NCBI RefSeq assembly: GCF_017254865.1
Contig: NZ_JAFKCV010000003.1
Coordinates: forward strand, 372,001 to 436,000
Length of the DNA stretch: 64,000 nt
Source: Bowmanella dokdonensis
GTDB lineage: Bacteria > Pseudomonadota > Gammaproteobacteria > Enterobacterales > Alteromonadaceae
Direction: 5' to 3'
Shown here one piece after another: positions 1 to 8,806 of the stretch; positions within the stretch are counted from its first letter, which is position 1; each line of letters begins with the position of its first letter. The notes beneath the pieces are model-generated. The model saw nothing but the letters and a program-made list of their open reading frames with translations, did no database searches and was not told the DNA's origin. The translations under genes and the position numbers were made by a program.

Positions 1-74
1 TCGACTTTGTTCATTGTCTCAGTGGTTTACCCGGGCAAACTGGTCAAACCCTACTCCCTGTTTTCCTGTCATGG

Positions 75-1442
75 TCAGGATGATTGGCTCAGCACCGGCA
101 ATATCTTGTTAACCTTGTGCAGGGTTTCCTGATATTCGGATTCCGCATCTGAGTCCAGTACGATGCCACCACCTGCCCAGCAATGGATTGTACCATTCTC
201 ACACAACAGGGTACGGATGCAGATGCTGGTGTCCATACGACCCTGGGCGGACAGATACCCGATACTACCACAATAGATATGCCGCCGGTGCGGCTCCAGC
301 TCCTCGATAATCTGCATAGCGCGAATTTTCGGTGCGCCGGTAATAGAGCCGCCGGGAAAGGCGCCCCGCAGTAAATCCAGTGGACTGGCACCGTCTTCGA
401 GCGTCCCTTCCACCGTACTGACCAGATGGTGCACGGCGGCAAAGCTCTCGATGGCAAACAGCTCCGGCACCGCTACCGATCCCGGCTGGCAATGTTTACT
501 CAAATCATTTCTTAGCAGGTCCACGATCATCAGATTTTCCGCCCGGTCCTTCTGTGACTCACTTAGCTCGCTGGCCATCTGTTTATCCAACTGTGGGTCG
601 GCCATTCTTGGACGGGTACCTTTGATGGGTTTTGTCTGCACCTTTCCTTGGTTAACCGACAAAAAACGTTCCGGCGATATGCTCATCACGCAGGCGCCCG
701 GCAGTCGGATAAAGGCCGAGAAGGGAGCCTGGTTGGCGTCCCGCAATACCTGATAAGCCTGCCATTCATCGCCCTTATATGCAGCGCTGAAACGCTGAGC
801 CAGATTGACCTGATAACAATCCCCGGCCAGCAGGTATTCATGAATCCGGGCCAGTTTCTGCAGGTATGTCACTTTGCTCATATTGGCCTGCCAGTCGCCG
901 GTCAGGCGAAATTTACTGGTGGCCGGTCTGCTCTGCGCGGCCAAGGCCATGAGTTCAGAAGAGGTGGGGGCGGGGAAATCCGGGTGTGACACCAGCCAGC
1001 TTTGTCCGGATTGTCTTTGCCTGAGTACTGCCCAACTGTAAAAGCCTACCGCCATCTCCGGTGCCTGAATATCCTGGTGGGCCTGCTCGGGCAGACGTTC
1101 AAATCGGCGACCCAGGTCATAGGCAAAATACCCCGCCGCCCCGCATATGAAAGGAAATCGCGCATCGTCAGGGAATGTGCCGAACAATTCGAGGTTGAGC
1201 GTCTCAACCAGAGTCAGGGGGTCGGTGTCGGACTCATCAATCTGTTGTCTGTCACTGCGCCAGATTTGACTATATGGGCCAAAGGTCTGGATATGGGCGA
1301 CGGGGTCGGCCAGCAGTATGTCGAAGTCGCCGTTGATATGGGCACTACCGGCCGAGTCGAGCAGCATGGCCCAGCTTTGGTGGCTGAAGTGGGCGAACAA
1401 GTTAGTCAGATCAAAATCTTCGGCAAGAACAACAATATTCAC
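75..1442 (-). CDS. pabB: Aminodeoxychorismate synthase component I (PabB)
   Basis: 455 aa, full length for the family. With the glutaminase PabA it converts chorismate and glutamine to 4-amino-4-deoxychorismate, the precursor of p-aminobenzoate and folate, in the cytoplasm. The C-terminal half is a chorismate-binding domain: PIKGTRPR near residue 274 carries the lysine typical of PabB (TrpE-type enzymes differ here), ENLMIVDLLRNDLS follows, and GGSITGAPKIRA lies near residue 367. The N-terminal half is the weakly conserved anthranilate synthase-like region. It is divergent from the fumarase gene with about 160 bp between them. PabB versus TrpE is decided by the PIKGT motif and the absence of trp genes nearby. 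Confidence 0.93.
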   Translation of the reverse strand: MNIVVLAEDFDLTNLFAHFSHQSWAMLLDSAGSAHINGDFDILLADPVAHIQTFGPYSQIWRSDRQQIDESDTDPLTLVETLNLELFGTFPDDARFPFICGAAGYFAYDLGRRFERLPEQAHQDIQAPEMAVGFYSWAVLRQRQSGQSWLVSHPDFPAPTSSELMALAAQSRPATSKFRLTGDWQANMSKVTYLQKLARIHEYLLAGDCYQVNLAQRFSAAYKGDEWQAYQVLRDANQAPFSAFIRLPGACVMSISPERFLSVNQGKVQTKPIKGTRPRMADPQLDKQMASELSESQKDRAENLMIVDLLRNDLSKHCQPGSVAVPELFAIESFAAVHHLVSTVEGTLEDGASPLDLLRGAFPGGSITGAPKIRAMQIIEELEPHRRHIYCGSIGYLSAQGRMDTSICIRTLLCENGTIHCWAGGGIVLDSDAESEYQETLHKVNKILPVLSQSS

Positions 1443-1601
1443 GCAGGACTCAATTCAGTTTAAGGCAGATGGGCGCTGCCAATGGCGCGGACAATTGGTG
1501 TATGATACTGCAACCTTAAGAAAGACCAAGTAGCAAGCCGCACAAAGCCAACAAGAGCCGGTGGATTGCTGATTTTACAAGCAATAGCGATGAGGCAAAG
1601 C

Positions 1602-3131
1602 ATGACTGTGATTCGTCAGCAGGATTTTATCGACAGTATCGAAGATGCCCTGCAGTTTATCTCTTATTATCATCCCCTGGATTATGTCAAAGCCGTCGAA
1701 CAGGCCTATGAGCGTGAGCAGAGCCAGGCTGCCAAAGATGCCATGGCGCAGATCCTGATCAATTCGCGCATGTCCGCCGAAGGTAAGCGTCCCTTGTGTC
1801 AGGATACCGGCATCGTCACCTGCTTTGTCAAAATCGGTATGGGCGTAAGCTGGGACAAGACGGATATGACGGTGCAGGAAATGGTGGATGAAGGCACCCG
1901 TCGCGCTTATCTCAATCCTGACAATCCTCTGCGTGCCAGTATCGTCGCCGATCCGGCGGGCAGCCGACAAAACACCAAAGACAACACTCCGGCCGTGGTG
2001 CATATCGACATGGTGCCAGGGGATAAGATTGAAGTGATGATTGCCGCCAAAGGCGGCGGCAGCGAAAACAAATCCAAGATGGTGATGCTTAACCCCAGCG
2101 ATGATATTGCCGAGTGGGTGGTGAAAACCCTGCCGAGCATGGGCGCCGGCTGGTGTCCGCCAGGGATGCTGGGTATAGGTATAGGCGGCACGGCCGAAAA
2201 AGCCGCCGTGCTGGCCAAGGAAAGTCTGATGGATCCGGTGGATATTCAGGAGCTGATCGAACGTGGCCCACAAACCACCGAGGAAAAACTGCGCCTGGAT
2301 ATCTTTAACAAGGTCAATGCCTTAGGCATAGGCGCCCAGGGCCTGGGGGGCCTGACCACCGTGGTGGACGTGAAGATCAAATCCCTGCCTACCCACGCGG
2401 CCTCAAAGCCAGTGGCCATGATCCCCAACTGCGCGGCTACCCGCCATGCCCATTTTTACCTGGACGGTTCGGGTCCGGCCGAGCTCAAAGCCCCCAAACT
2501 GGAAGACTGGCCCAAAGTCACCTGGGAAGTGGGTGCCAATACCCGCCGGGTCAATCTGGATACGGTGACCAAAGAAGAGATCCAGGACTGGAAAGTGGGC
2601 GAAACCGTGCTGCTGTCCGGTAAGATGCTCACCGGCCGTGATGCAGCCCATAAGCGCATCCAGACCATGCTGCAAAACGGCGAAGGTCTGCCGGATGGGG
2701 TGGACCTGACCAACCGTTTTATCTACTACGTGGGTCCGGTGGATGCGGTGGGCGATGAAGTGGTGGGTCCGGCCGGTCCCACCACCGCCACCCGGATGGA
2801 TAAGTTCACCGATATGATGCTGGAGCAGACAGGCCTTATCGGCATGATCGGCAAGGCCGAGCGCGGCCCGGCTACGGTGAAGAGCATCGCCAAGCACAAA
2901 GCCGTGTATCTGATGGCGGTGGGCGGCGCAGCCTATCTGGTGTCAAAGGCCATTAAGAAGTCCCGCGTGGTGGCCTTTGAAGATCTGGGTATGGAAGCCA
3001 TCTACGAATTCGAAGTGGAAGACATGCCGGTCACCGTAGCGGTGGACAGCACCGGTGCCAATGCCCATGAAACGGGGCCGGCTATCTGGAAGGCGAAGAT
3101 TGAGGAGTTGGAGGGGGCGCTGGCTAAATAA
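1602..3131 (+). CDS. fumA: Class I (iron-sulfur) fumarate hydratase
   Basis: About 509 aa, single-chain class I fumarase, a TCA-cycle enzyme interconverting fumarate and malate with a [4Fe-4S] cluster. Alpha-domain motifs include LCQDTGIVTCFVKIG with the first cluster cysteine, GGGSENKSKM and CPPGMLGIGIGG. The beta domain carries LLSGKMLTGRDAAHKR and ends in the swivelling region (TTATRMDKFTDMMLEQTGLIGMIGK is split here only for reference to its TRMDKF core). The ATG at 1602 is chosen over an upstream TTG at 1566 because GAGG lies at the right distance before it and the protein then begins MTVIRQQDF. A rho-independent hairpin follows at 3153-3174. Confidence 0.95.
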   Translation: MTVIRQQDFIDSIEDALQFISYYHPLDYVKAVEQAYEREQSQAAKDAMAQILINSRMSAEGKRPLCQDTGIVTCFVKIGMGVSWDKTDMTVQEMVDEGTRRAYLNPDNPLRASIVADPAGSRQNTKDNTPAVVHIDMVPGDKIEVMIAAKGGGSENKSKMVMLNPSDDIAEWVVKTLPSMGAGWCPPGMLGIGIGGTAEKAAVLAKESLMDPVDIQELIERGPQTTEEKLRLDIFNKVNALGIGAQGLGGLTTVVDVKIKSLPTHAASKPVAMIPNCAATRHAHFYLDGSGPAELKAPKLEDWPKVTWEVGANTRRVNLDTVTKEEIQDWKVGETVLLSGKMLTGRDAAHKRIQTMLQNGEGLPDGVDLTNRFIYYVGPVDAVGDEVVGPAGPTTATRMDKFTDMMLEQTGLIGMIGKAERGPATVKSIAKHKAVYLMAVGGAAYLVSKAIKKSRVVAFEDLGMEAIYEFEVEDMPVTVAVDSTGANAHETGPAIWKAKIEELEGALAK

Positions 3132-3152
3132 GCCGGGCGTTTCTCTTGCAAA

Positions 3153-3174
3153 AAAGGCGTCTGCGGACGCCTTT
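3153..3174. terminator. Bidirectional terminator hairpin between fumarase and the AT-rich operon
   Basis: Perfect 9-bp stem AAAGGCGTC/GACGCCTTT with a TGCG loop. Read on the minus strand the stem is followed by a T run, so it fits the convergent minus-strand operon best. It also lies just 3' of the fumarase stop. Confidence 0.8.
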
Positions 3175-3198
3175 CTATTAAAGTTATAAAATGTGAAG

Positions 3199-4116
3199 TT
3201 AGATAGTAATTGAGTACAAATGTATTCTTGAAAAACCTTTTGTCCGGTTTAAAGATTTCTGGGGATGATCGTACATTACCCCTACATTGGCCGCCAAATT
3301 TTGTAGTATGAAGATACAAGCCCCAATAGCCATTGGCTTTGTACCAATTGGAGCAATATTAACAACTCTTCCTTGAAGTCCTTTATAGATGAATTGAAGC
3401 AGCTTGTATGTATCATATGGATTGTTTGCACTAGAGAATTTTGGCTTTTCTGCTTTGTTTTTCAAACTATCTATATTTTGAAAGATAGTATGTTTGTCGT
3501 ATGACGGCTTAAAGCTAGGTACTCCAAATATAGGTGTGATGTTTTCTATGAAAGCACCTTCGTCATTTGTTAAAAGTTGCCCCAATCTCACCCTCTCAAA
3601 GCCAAGTAAAGCTATAAGGTGTGTTTTATTATTATTTGAAACTGTCTTTGTAAATCCAGGTAAAGACCGATAACCTACGGAAGAGTGAGATAGTTTAAAT
3701 TGATGTAAGCCAAATTCACTCTTCATTTCTATTCTAGGAGGATATGATTCGGGTTCCACATACAGAATGTCTACTTCAACTCTTTTTTGTAACCTTGCGA
3801 GCCAGCGTAGGATATACAAAATTTCTGGTACGCCTAGTGTTGTGGCGTCTAGAAACACCTTTTTTATTGGTTTATTTTCAAGCTGAATATCTAGATAGGA
3901 ATTAATGTTTCTGATTCTTACAGATGAGTCATCTATGCAGAAAGTCATGATTTCAGCGTCCAAATTGACCCTGATTCCTCTGTTGATTTTAGCTCTATTT
4001 AAAGCGGAGGTAGAGAGTGCTCCTCTATCATCTAGCGGGCTACCATAAAAGAATAAATCAGCTTCTGAAGATTCTATTTCATCGTGCTTAATTTCTATTT
4101 GTCTATTAAATATCAT
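3199..4116 (-). CDS. Conserved-looking unknown protein with CARF-like GTKPM motif; last gene of the AT-rich operon
   Basis: 305 aa from the chosen ATG at 4116. That start overlaps the ATPase stop by 11 nt and has AGGGAA upstream; an ATG at 4167 would give 322 aa with a deeper overlap. No signal peptide or membrane segment is seen. The middle has a strand-helix unit (KKVFLDATTLGVPEILYIL, about residues 80-100). Near the C-terminus NIAPIGTKPMAIGACIF is followed by a hydrophobic strand and a Tyr-Asp. This resembles the (G)GTKxM loop of CARF/Can2-like Rossmann domains that bind cyclic oligonucleotides. The resemblance is a by-eye motif match, not a search result. No nuclease motif was recognised. 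It may be a sensor or regulator for the operon. Confidence 0.75.
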   Translation of the reverse strand: MIFNRQIEIKHDEIESSEADLFFYGSPLDDRGALSTSALNRAKINRGIRVNLDAEIMTFCIDDSSVRIRNINSYLDIQLENKPIKKVFLDATTLGVPEILYILRWLARLQKRVEVDILYVEPESYPPRIEMKSEFGLHQFKLSHSSVGYRSLPGFTKTVSNNNKTHLIALLGFERVRLGQLLTNDEGAFIENITPIFGVPSFKPSYDKHTIFQNIDSLKNKAEKPKFSSANNPYDTYKLLQFIYKGLQGRVVNIAPIGTKPMAIGACIFILQNLAANVGVMYDHPQKSLNRTKGFSRIHLYSITI

Positions 4117-6109
4117 TAAATAGACTTCCCTGAATTTCTTTAAGTGATGTAAAGCTAGCAGCCTCATCCTCTAAGGCTTTCTTAGCAAAAGGAGAGCAAA
4201 ACTCTACGAAGTCTTCCTCTGATCCGCAAAAAATAGTGTTTAGCTGCTCAACACTAAAGGTGTGTTTTCTAATCTTCCTGAAGGAGATTGAAAAATTAGG
4301 TGAGAACATAGGGTGAAGCATGTACTCCTTAGAGGACATTTTTATATTTGATTTTCTCTTTGTATCACCTTGGAACTCAACAAGAACAGACCAAACTTTC
4401 AGCTCGTTTAGCAATACTCTAAGATTCTCTGGAAGCTGCTCTTCACTCGCAACTTCAATACCAAAATGTGTTACTTCTGGTTCACTTTGTGACTTTCTTT
4501 TCTGCAACAACTGAAAGAAAAGCCCAAGTCTATTGACAATGAATCTCAAATTATTTCCATGTCGTCCAAGTTCAACAACTTTATCGACCTCTAATTGACT
4601 ATTTTTTCTGGCGGCAGAAGCTTGGACATGTATTGGAATGAAAAAACCAGAGTCTACTTTAAATATACTTCTGCTATGTTCTACAAGACATTGATGACAA
4701 AACTCCAGAAAGTGCCTCAAGTTAAATCTGGACATGTTACATATTCTTTCAAATCCAGAATAAATTGGTATGGAACTTCTACCTGCTGAACTATATACCC
4801 AAAGTATCGCCCCGACCAATAGATCCCGATATGGTTTATAATATATGTTAGTGCCGTCTTTTTTAAGCTTTGAAAATTCTTTTAAGATCTTTGTCGGGCT
4901 TTGATTCTTTCTATTAAGTAATATTCCGTTTAAAATAGATTCTACTGGGAATTTTGAGTCAATAAATTCCTCTTTAGCTATCTTAAGAATAGAAACTCTT
5001 GGATTAATTAAAAAGTTAAGAAGCCTTCTTTTAAGTGTCTCATCCTCAAGAATTGTACTCGCGACATTTTCATATGAACTAGTGGGTAAGAACCCTTTGG
5101 CGAAGGTTATAACTTTCTCTATGTAAGAATCATCTAGCCTCTCACTTAAAAGCCTCTCATTACACAACCAATCTTTATAGTTAAATAAATCACTGTCCTC
5201 TATAGAATCATGTAACTTAAGTATAAGTATTTCTGCGGCGAAGCGATAAAATTCTTCTTGTTCAAACTTTTCTAGATCAACTTTTCTATAATCATTTCTT
5301 AAAACAATACTTTCTTGGCCTTCCGTGGTTCTGTTTATATCCGAGTACTTTTTGTAGGCTGCCGATATAACTAAGTCACCAGCACCATGCTTTATCCAAG
5401 TGTTTAATAATTTTTGTTGGTTGCTAGTTAGGTTCTCATACTCATCTATATAGACCGTAAACATTGTTTCTGAAAGTTCAGGAAAACTATTTTTTAAGTG
5501 TTTTAATAGAGAACTTATAACACTTCTAGTGTCTGGAAATATAGGTCTAGAATACGACTCAGGATCGTTTACCCAATCGTTAAGCTCCTCTAATGCAGTG
5601 TCAGCAAAGCTTTCTAATTCTTTGTAGTAAGAAATGCTTGAGTTAGTTCTCTTTGAAAAAGTATTTGGTAGCTCAAGATTTGGAATTATTTCTTGTTTTT
5701 CAAAATTAGATGAAAATTTACATTTTGACAGGTTCAACGTGACGCGTGAGATCTCTCTAATGACATTTACTAGGATATATTTCCCGAACACTTTTTTCCA
5801 ATCGGAGCCATATATTTCCTCAGTGATACTGCTACAAAAGTGAGTGTCTGGTCTAAAATACATTCCTATCTTCCGTAGCTCTTCTAATGGTATATTGCTT
5901 CTCTTCTCACTAAATCTAGTATCATGGCAATGGTATCTAAGGAACATAGTCTTCCCAGATCCTCTTCCGCCCTCAATCATCACAGCTTTATCAAAATTGA
6001 ATAAGTTAATTGTTTCATATTGTGGTGGTAAAACATACTGTCCCCACACATCTACGGGGAACTCTTCAGCTCTATTTTTTGAGAATAATTTTATCAACTT
6101 TGGGTTCAC
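4106..6109 (-). CDS. ORC/CDC6-like STAND-type P-loop ATPase
   Basis: 667 aa, GTG start at 6109 preceded by AGGAGA. The GTG shares its first base with the upstream TAG stop, so translation is probably coupled. Walker A is GGRGSGKT near residue 48, with Walker B FTVYIDEYENL near residue 220 and a sensor-like strand LVISAAYKKYS soon after. The order matches ORC/CDC6-type AAA+ ATPases. The C-terminal half is helical and probably holds winged-helix modules. Such ATPases occur in many bacterial conflict systems as switch or sensor subunits. Codons are AT-rich, unlike the flanking housekeeping genes. The role is inferred from family and context only. Confidence 0.8.
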   Translation of the reverse strand: MNPKLIKLFSKNRAEEFPVDVWGQYVLPPQYETINLFNFDKAVMIEGGRGSGKTMFLRYHCHDTRFSEKRSNIPLEELRKIGMYFRPDTHFCSSITEEIYGSDWKKVFGKYILVNVIREISRVTLNLSKCKFSSNFEKQEIIPNLELPNTFSKRTNSSISYYKELESFADTALEELNDWVNDPESYSRPIFPDTRSVISSLLKHLKNSFPELSETMFTVYIDEYENLTSNQQKLLNTWIKHGAGDLVISAAYKKYSDINRTTEGQESIVLRNDYRKVDLEKFEQEEFYRFAAEILILKLHDSIEDSDLFNYKDWLCNERLLSERLDDSYIEKVITFAKGFLPTSSYENVASTILEDETLKRRLLNFLINPRVSILKIAKEEFIDSKFPVESILNGILLNRKNQSPTKILKEFSKLKKDGTNIYYKPYRDLLVGAILWVYSSAGRSSIPIYSGFERICNMSRFNLRHFLEFCHQCLVEHSRSIFKVDSGFFIPIHVQASAARKNSQLEVDKVVELGRHGNNLRFIVNRLGLFFQLLQKRKSQSEPEVTHFGIEVASEEQLPENLRVLLNELKVWSVLVEFQGDTKRKSNIKMSSKEYMLHPMFSPNFSISFRKIRKHTFSVEQLNTIFCGSEEDFVEFCSPFAKKALEDEAASFTSLKEIQGSLFNDI

Positions 6110-7023
6110 TATTTTCTCCTATAGAGCAATCTACTCCAGCCGTTTTCTTCGGAGTCATGATAAATTACTTTAAGATTGTTGTTGGGAGTAGACAAATGGA
6201 ACGCAAACGTTAAGCAGAGTTCTCCTTTCCCGAGTAAGAATTCTTTTCCTTTCAATGGAGTGCGTTCACACATCTCTAAGTAAAAAGCTTTTGCATCGGT
6301 AACATTGTTTTTGTTATCTCCCCTAAAGTAACCATTAATTGGTGAGAAAAAAGAATCGTCTTGAGAGAGCAGTTCTACTGGAACTACTTCTACTTGAGGA
6401 AGTTGCTGTTCAATATAGTTAATTGCGTCTTGGTGAGCCGCTAAAGGTGTATATAATATAGGTACTCTAATATTGTAAGGATCAATATTTTTTTTGAAGA
6501 AATCAACAAACTGTGATCCGGTACCCGCGAAATCATCAACTAAAATAATAGCTTTAACTTCGTCCGGAAATTTGGGGACATTTTCTGGGATTTGAGTTAC
6601 ATGCTTTGCTAAGTCAAGTGTCTCGATTAGGTCTCTAATAATTACAGAACCACTTTTACCAGCTTTGTTATCAACATTTTCAACAGAAACAAATCTAATG
6701 GGAACCTTTTTGCCTTCCTTGAGACGAGTTAACCAGTCATCTATATTTGAATCATAAGGAATACTATTTTTCTTTAAGAATTTTGGAACGATAGATGATG
6801 CAATATTTTTGAAGCTGGACTTCACCATAGATCTAGAGCGATAGACTAGCGCATCTAGTATACAAGCCGAGAAATACTTTTCCTCATCAGTCTCGAAATT
6901 TGATAGCCAAGACCTTAGCTGATATAGTTCAATGTCCTCCCAATATCCAAATGAAATATATGATTCACATTTAGATACTACATCATCATAGTATATATCC
7001 CAGTTATGTGGCGCTTCGAACAT
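6109..7023 (-). CDS. Phosphoribosyltransferase-like protein (conflict-system type)
   Basis: 304 aa, start at 7023 with AAGGAA upstream, overlapping the methyltransferase stop by 20 nt. The core IILVDDFAGTGSQFVDFF (about residues 158-175) is the PRPP-binding loop pattern of type I phosphoribosyltransferases: hydrophobic strand, two acidic residues, then a Gly/Thr/Ser loop. The C-terminal HLSTPNNNLKVI and the closing GWSRLLYRR look like a family of PRTases encoded with ATPases in predicted defence loci, recalled from memory. No purine or pyrimidine salvage gene is near. A role as an effector that consumes or modifies a nucleotide is an inference. Confidence 0.8.
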   Translation of the reverse strand: MFEAPHNWDIYYDDVVSKCESYISFGYWEDIELYQLRSWLSNFETDEEKYFSACILDALVYRSRSMVKSSFKNIASSIVPKFLKKNSIPYDSNIDDWLTRLKEGKKVPIRFVSVENVDNKAGKSGSVIIRDLIETLDLAKHVTQIPENVPKFPDEVKAIILVDDFAGTGSQFVDFFKKNIDPYNIRVPILYTPLAAHQDAINYIEQQLPQVEVVPVELLSQDDSFFSPINGYFRGDNKNNVTDAKAFYLEMCERTPLKGKEFLLGKGELCLTFAFHLSTPNNNLKVIYHDSEENGWSRLLYRRK

Positions 7024-8167
7024 CTATCAAGTATTCCTTTACTATTGAATGTGTGATGTATTTTGCTCCAACGCCTAATGATCTATTGTATAGTGTCATT
7101 CTCGATTTTGGTGCGCTTAAAATACGCCATATCTGATTTCTTTCTTCATCTGATTTTGCTCTCACTATTATTACACAATCAGATACTGGAATGCTGCCTG
7201 ATTCCACAATTGCTACTTTACCAAGACATCTCCTACCTACTCTTGCCAGTAAGATATCTCCTTTTATTGCGTTATTTGCATTAGAGATAGGAGAGTTTGT
7301 TAGATTTAAAGAAGAAGGTTTAGAAGGAAGGTCGGTAGTATGTAGATATTCCGCCACGTGCTTTCTTAAGAATGTGTGTGAAAGAGAGCCCCTAAGTATA
7401 CTGAAGGATTCTTCGTTTAGATTTTGTTCACAAACGTTGTTCAGAAAGGAAGAGTAGTATAAAAAATCGGCTCTATTTATTGCGTCGTTGATTTTCACGT
7501 TGAGTGTAGAAGAATGTGTGGCATGCGACAAAGTGATAAAATCACGTCTACTTTTTTCTTTGCTTAATGTTAGTATGAAAGTCTGTGCATCGGTATTAAT
7601 AAAGCTATCAGATGGTAGCTGAATAAGATTGTTCACTTTCAGTTCGCTAAACAAAAACTCTCTAACACCCTTCCATCTTTCTCCTGAAATAACACCTGCA
7701 GGCAATATTATACCAATCTCACCACTCTTCGAGAGCATGGCTATATTTTGTGCTAGGAAAATTAGCTCTGCCGGTATTTTCTTGCATGTGGCAGGAATAC
7801 ATTGACTCATTCCTGCCTTCTTGATAATTTCCCTAGTGCTCTTATCATTATCTTTCGGGAAATATGGTGGGTTACTTATTAGTAAGTTTATATTCCCGAA
7901 CCTTTCTTGGATTATTTCAGGAAGAGAAGGGTTGAAACCATCAAACTCGATTGCGCTAATTATTTTTGCTTGATTGGCTTTTAAAACATTTTTTGGATCT
8001 ATGTCGACTCCAACTAGATTTATTTCATGCCATCTTCGACGAGCTGCAAACAGTAACTCCCCGTCACCAAATCCTAGATCTACAGCGATCTGTGGTGATT
8101 CAGACAATAGACGACCTACCAGCAGATCACTATATCGCTGTTGTGTGTAGTATTGGTTTAAGTTCAT
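7004..8167 (-). CDS. N6-adenine DNA methyltransferase with target-recognition-like C-terminus
   Basis: 387 aa, first gene of the AT-rich operon. Motif X region YYTQQRYSDLLVGRL opens the protein. The SAM-binding motif I is AVDLGFGDGELL (about residues 28-39), LVGVDIDP is motif II, and the catalytic motif IV is LLISNPPYF (about residue 96), typical of gamma-class N6-adenine methylases. The last 100 residues (GDILLARVGRR, KVAIVESGSIPVSDCVIIVRA) resemble a type I HsdS target-recognition domain, so it may be a self-contained sequence-specific enzyme. No HsdR or other restriction endonuclease is nearby. Methylation could mark self DNA for the other three proteins. Confidence 0.87.
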   Translation of the reverse strand: MNLNQYYTQQRYSDLLVGRLLSESPQIAVDLGFGDGELLFAARRRWHEINLVGVDIDPKNVLKANQAKIISAIEFDGFNPSLPEIIQERFGNINLLISNPPYFPKDNDKSTREIIKKAGMSQCIPATCKKIPAELIFLAQNIAMLSKSGEIGIILPAGVISGERWKGVREFLFSELKVNNLIQLPSDSFINTDAQTFILTLSKEKSRRDFITLSHATHSSTLNVKINDAINRADFLYYSSFLNNVCEQNLNEESFSILRGSLSHTFLRKHVAEYLHTTDLPSKPSSLNLTNSPISNANNAIKGDILLARVGRRCLGKVAIVESGSIPVSDCVIIVRAKSDEERNQIWRILSAPKSRMTLYNRSLGVGAKYITHSIVKEYLIDVRSAT

Positions 8168-8342
8168 CCCTGCTAGCTCTAGGTTAGTTTTACCTGAATT
8201 TAAACGAATAGAGAGAGCAAGTAAATTACGATATCGGCGCTTTCAGTCAAACTAGACGATTTATCTCTCATGTTCACGAATTGCAAGCATCGCATATCAT
8301 ATAGCCCACTAAACGCCACATGAGCGCACCTAAGTAAGAGGC

Positions 8343-8684
8343 TTAGTCATCCCTTGTCAGTACTTCGAGCAACTCAATCTCAAAAATCAGGTTGCTGTGG
8401 GGCTTGATATGCTCGCCCACCTGGCGCTCGCCATAAGCAAGGTGGGCAGGCACAAACAGCTTGCGTCTGCCGCCCACTTTCATGCCCTGAACACCTAAAA
8501 ACCAGCCCTTGATCACCTTATTGGCCGACAATACCGTTTGAAAAGGCCGGCCTTTGGCATAGCTGGAATCAAATTCGGTACCGTCTTCCAGGGTGCCGCG
8601 GTAATGGGCGGTGATCAGGGCTCCTTTAATTGCCGCTTTACCTTCACCCTGGAGCAGATCCTCTATTTTCAGCTCGTCGTTCAT
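8343..8684 (-). CDS. FKBP-type peptidyl-prolyl cis-trans isomerase
   Basis: 113 aa, a minimal single-domain FKBP without signal peptide, so cytoplasmic. Motifs include AHYRGTLEDGTEFDSSY, VIKGWFLGVQGMKVGG, the LFVPAHLAYGER segment and the closing LIFEIELLEV strand. It catalyses prolyl isomerisation during folding. The stop lies next to the AT-rich operon promoter region; 8168-8342 holds no clear -10/-35 pair and no gene. Confidence 0.92.
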   Translation of the reverse strand: MNDELKIEDLLQGEGKAAIKGALITAHYRGTLEDGTEFDSSYAKGRPFQTVLSANKVIKGWFLGVQGMKVGGRRKLFVPAHLAYGERQVGEHIKPHSNLIFEIELLEVLTRDD

Positions 8685-8744
8685 CTGCTGTTACTGTTGT
8701 TCAAAAAATGCCGGGATTATAGAGAATCCGACGATGGGCTGAAA

Positions 8745-8774
8745 CAAAAAAGCCAGGCATCGGCGACGCCTGGC
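8745..8774 (-). terminator. Rho-independent terminator of the VWA operon
   Basis: Inverted repeat GCCAGGC/GCCTGGC at 8752-8774. On the minus strand it is followed by a run of T (A run at 8745-8751 on the plus strand). It lies 3' of the minus-strand VWA gene. Confidence 0.8.
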
Positions 8775-8806
8775 CCTAAAGTAGTGTTCGAAATAGAGAA
8801 TGCGCT

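Noticed and set aside
1-14. ATG on the minus strand at 14-12 followed by AACAAAGTC, possibly the start of a gene after pabB
   Set aside because: Only five codons are in the window; product cannot be judged.
1501-1506. TATGAT as a -10 box for the fumarase gene
   Set aside because: The matching -35 position (GCCAAT) is poor, so the promoter is not supported.
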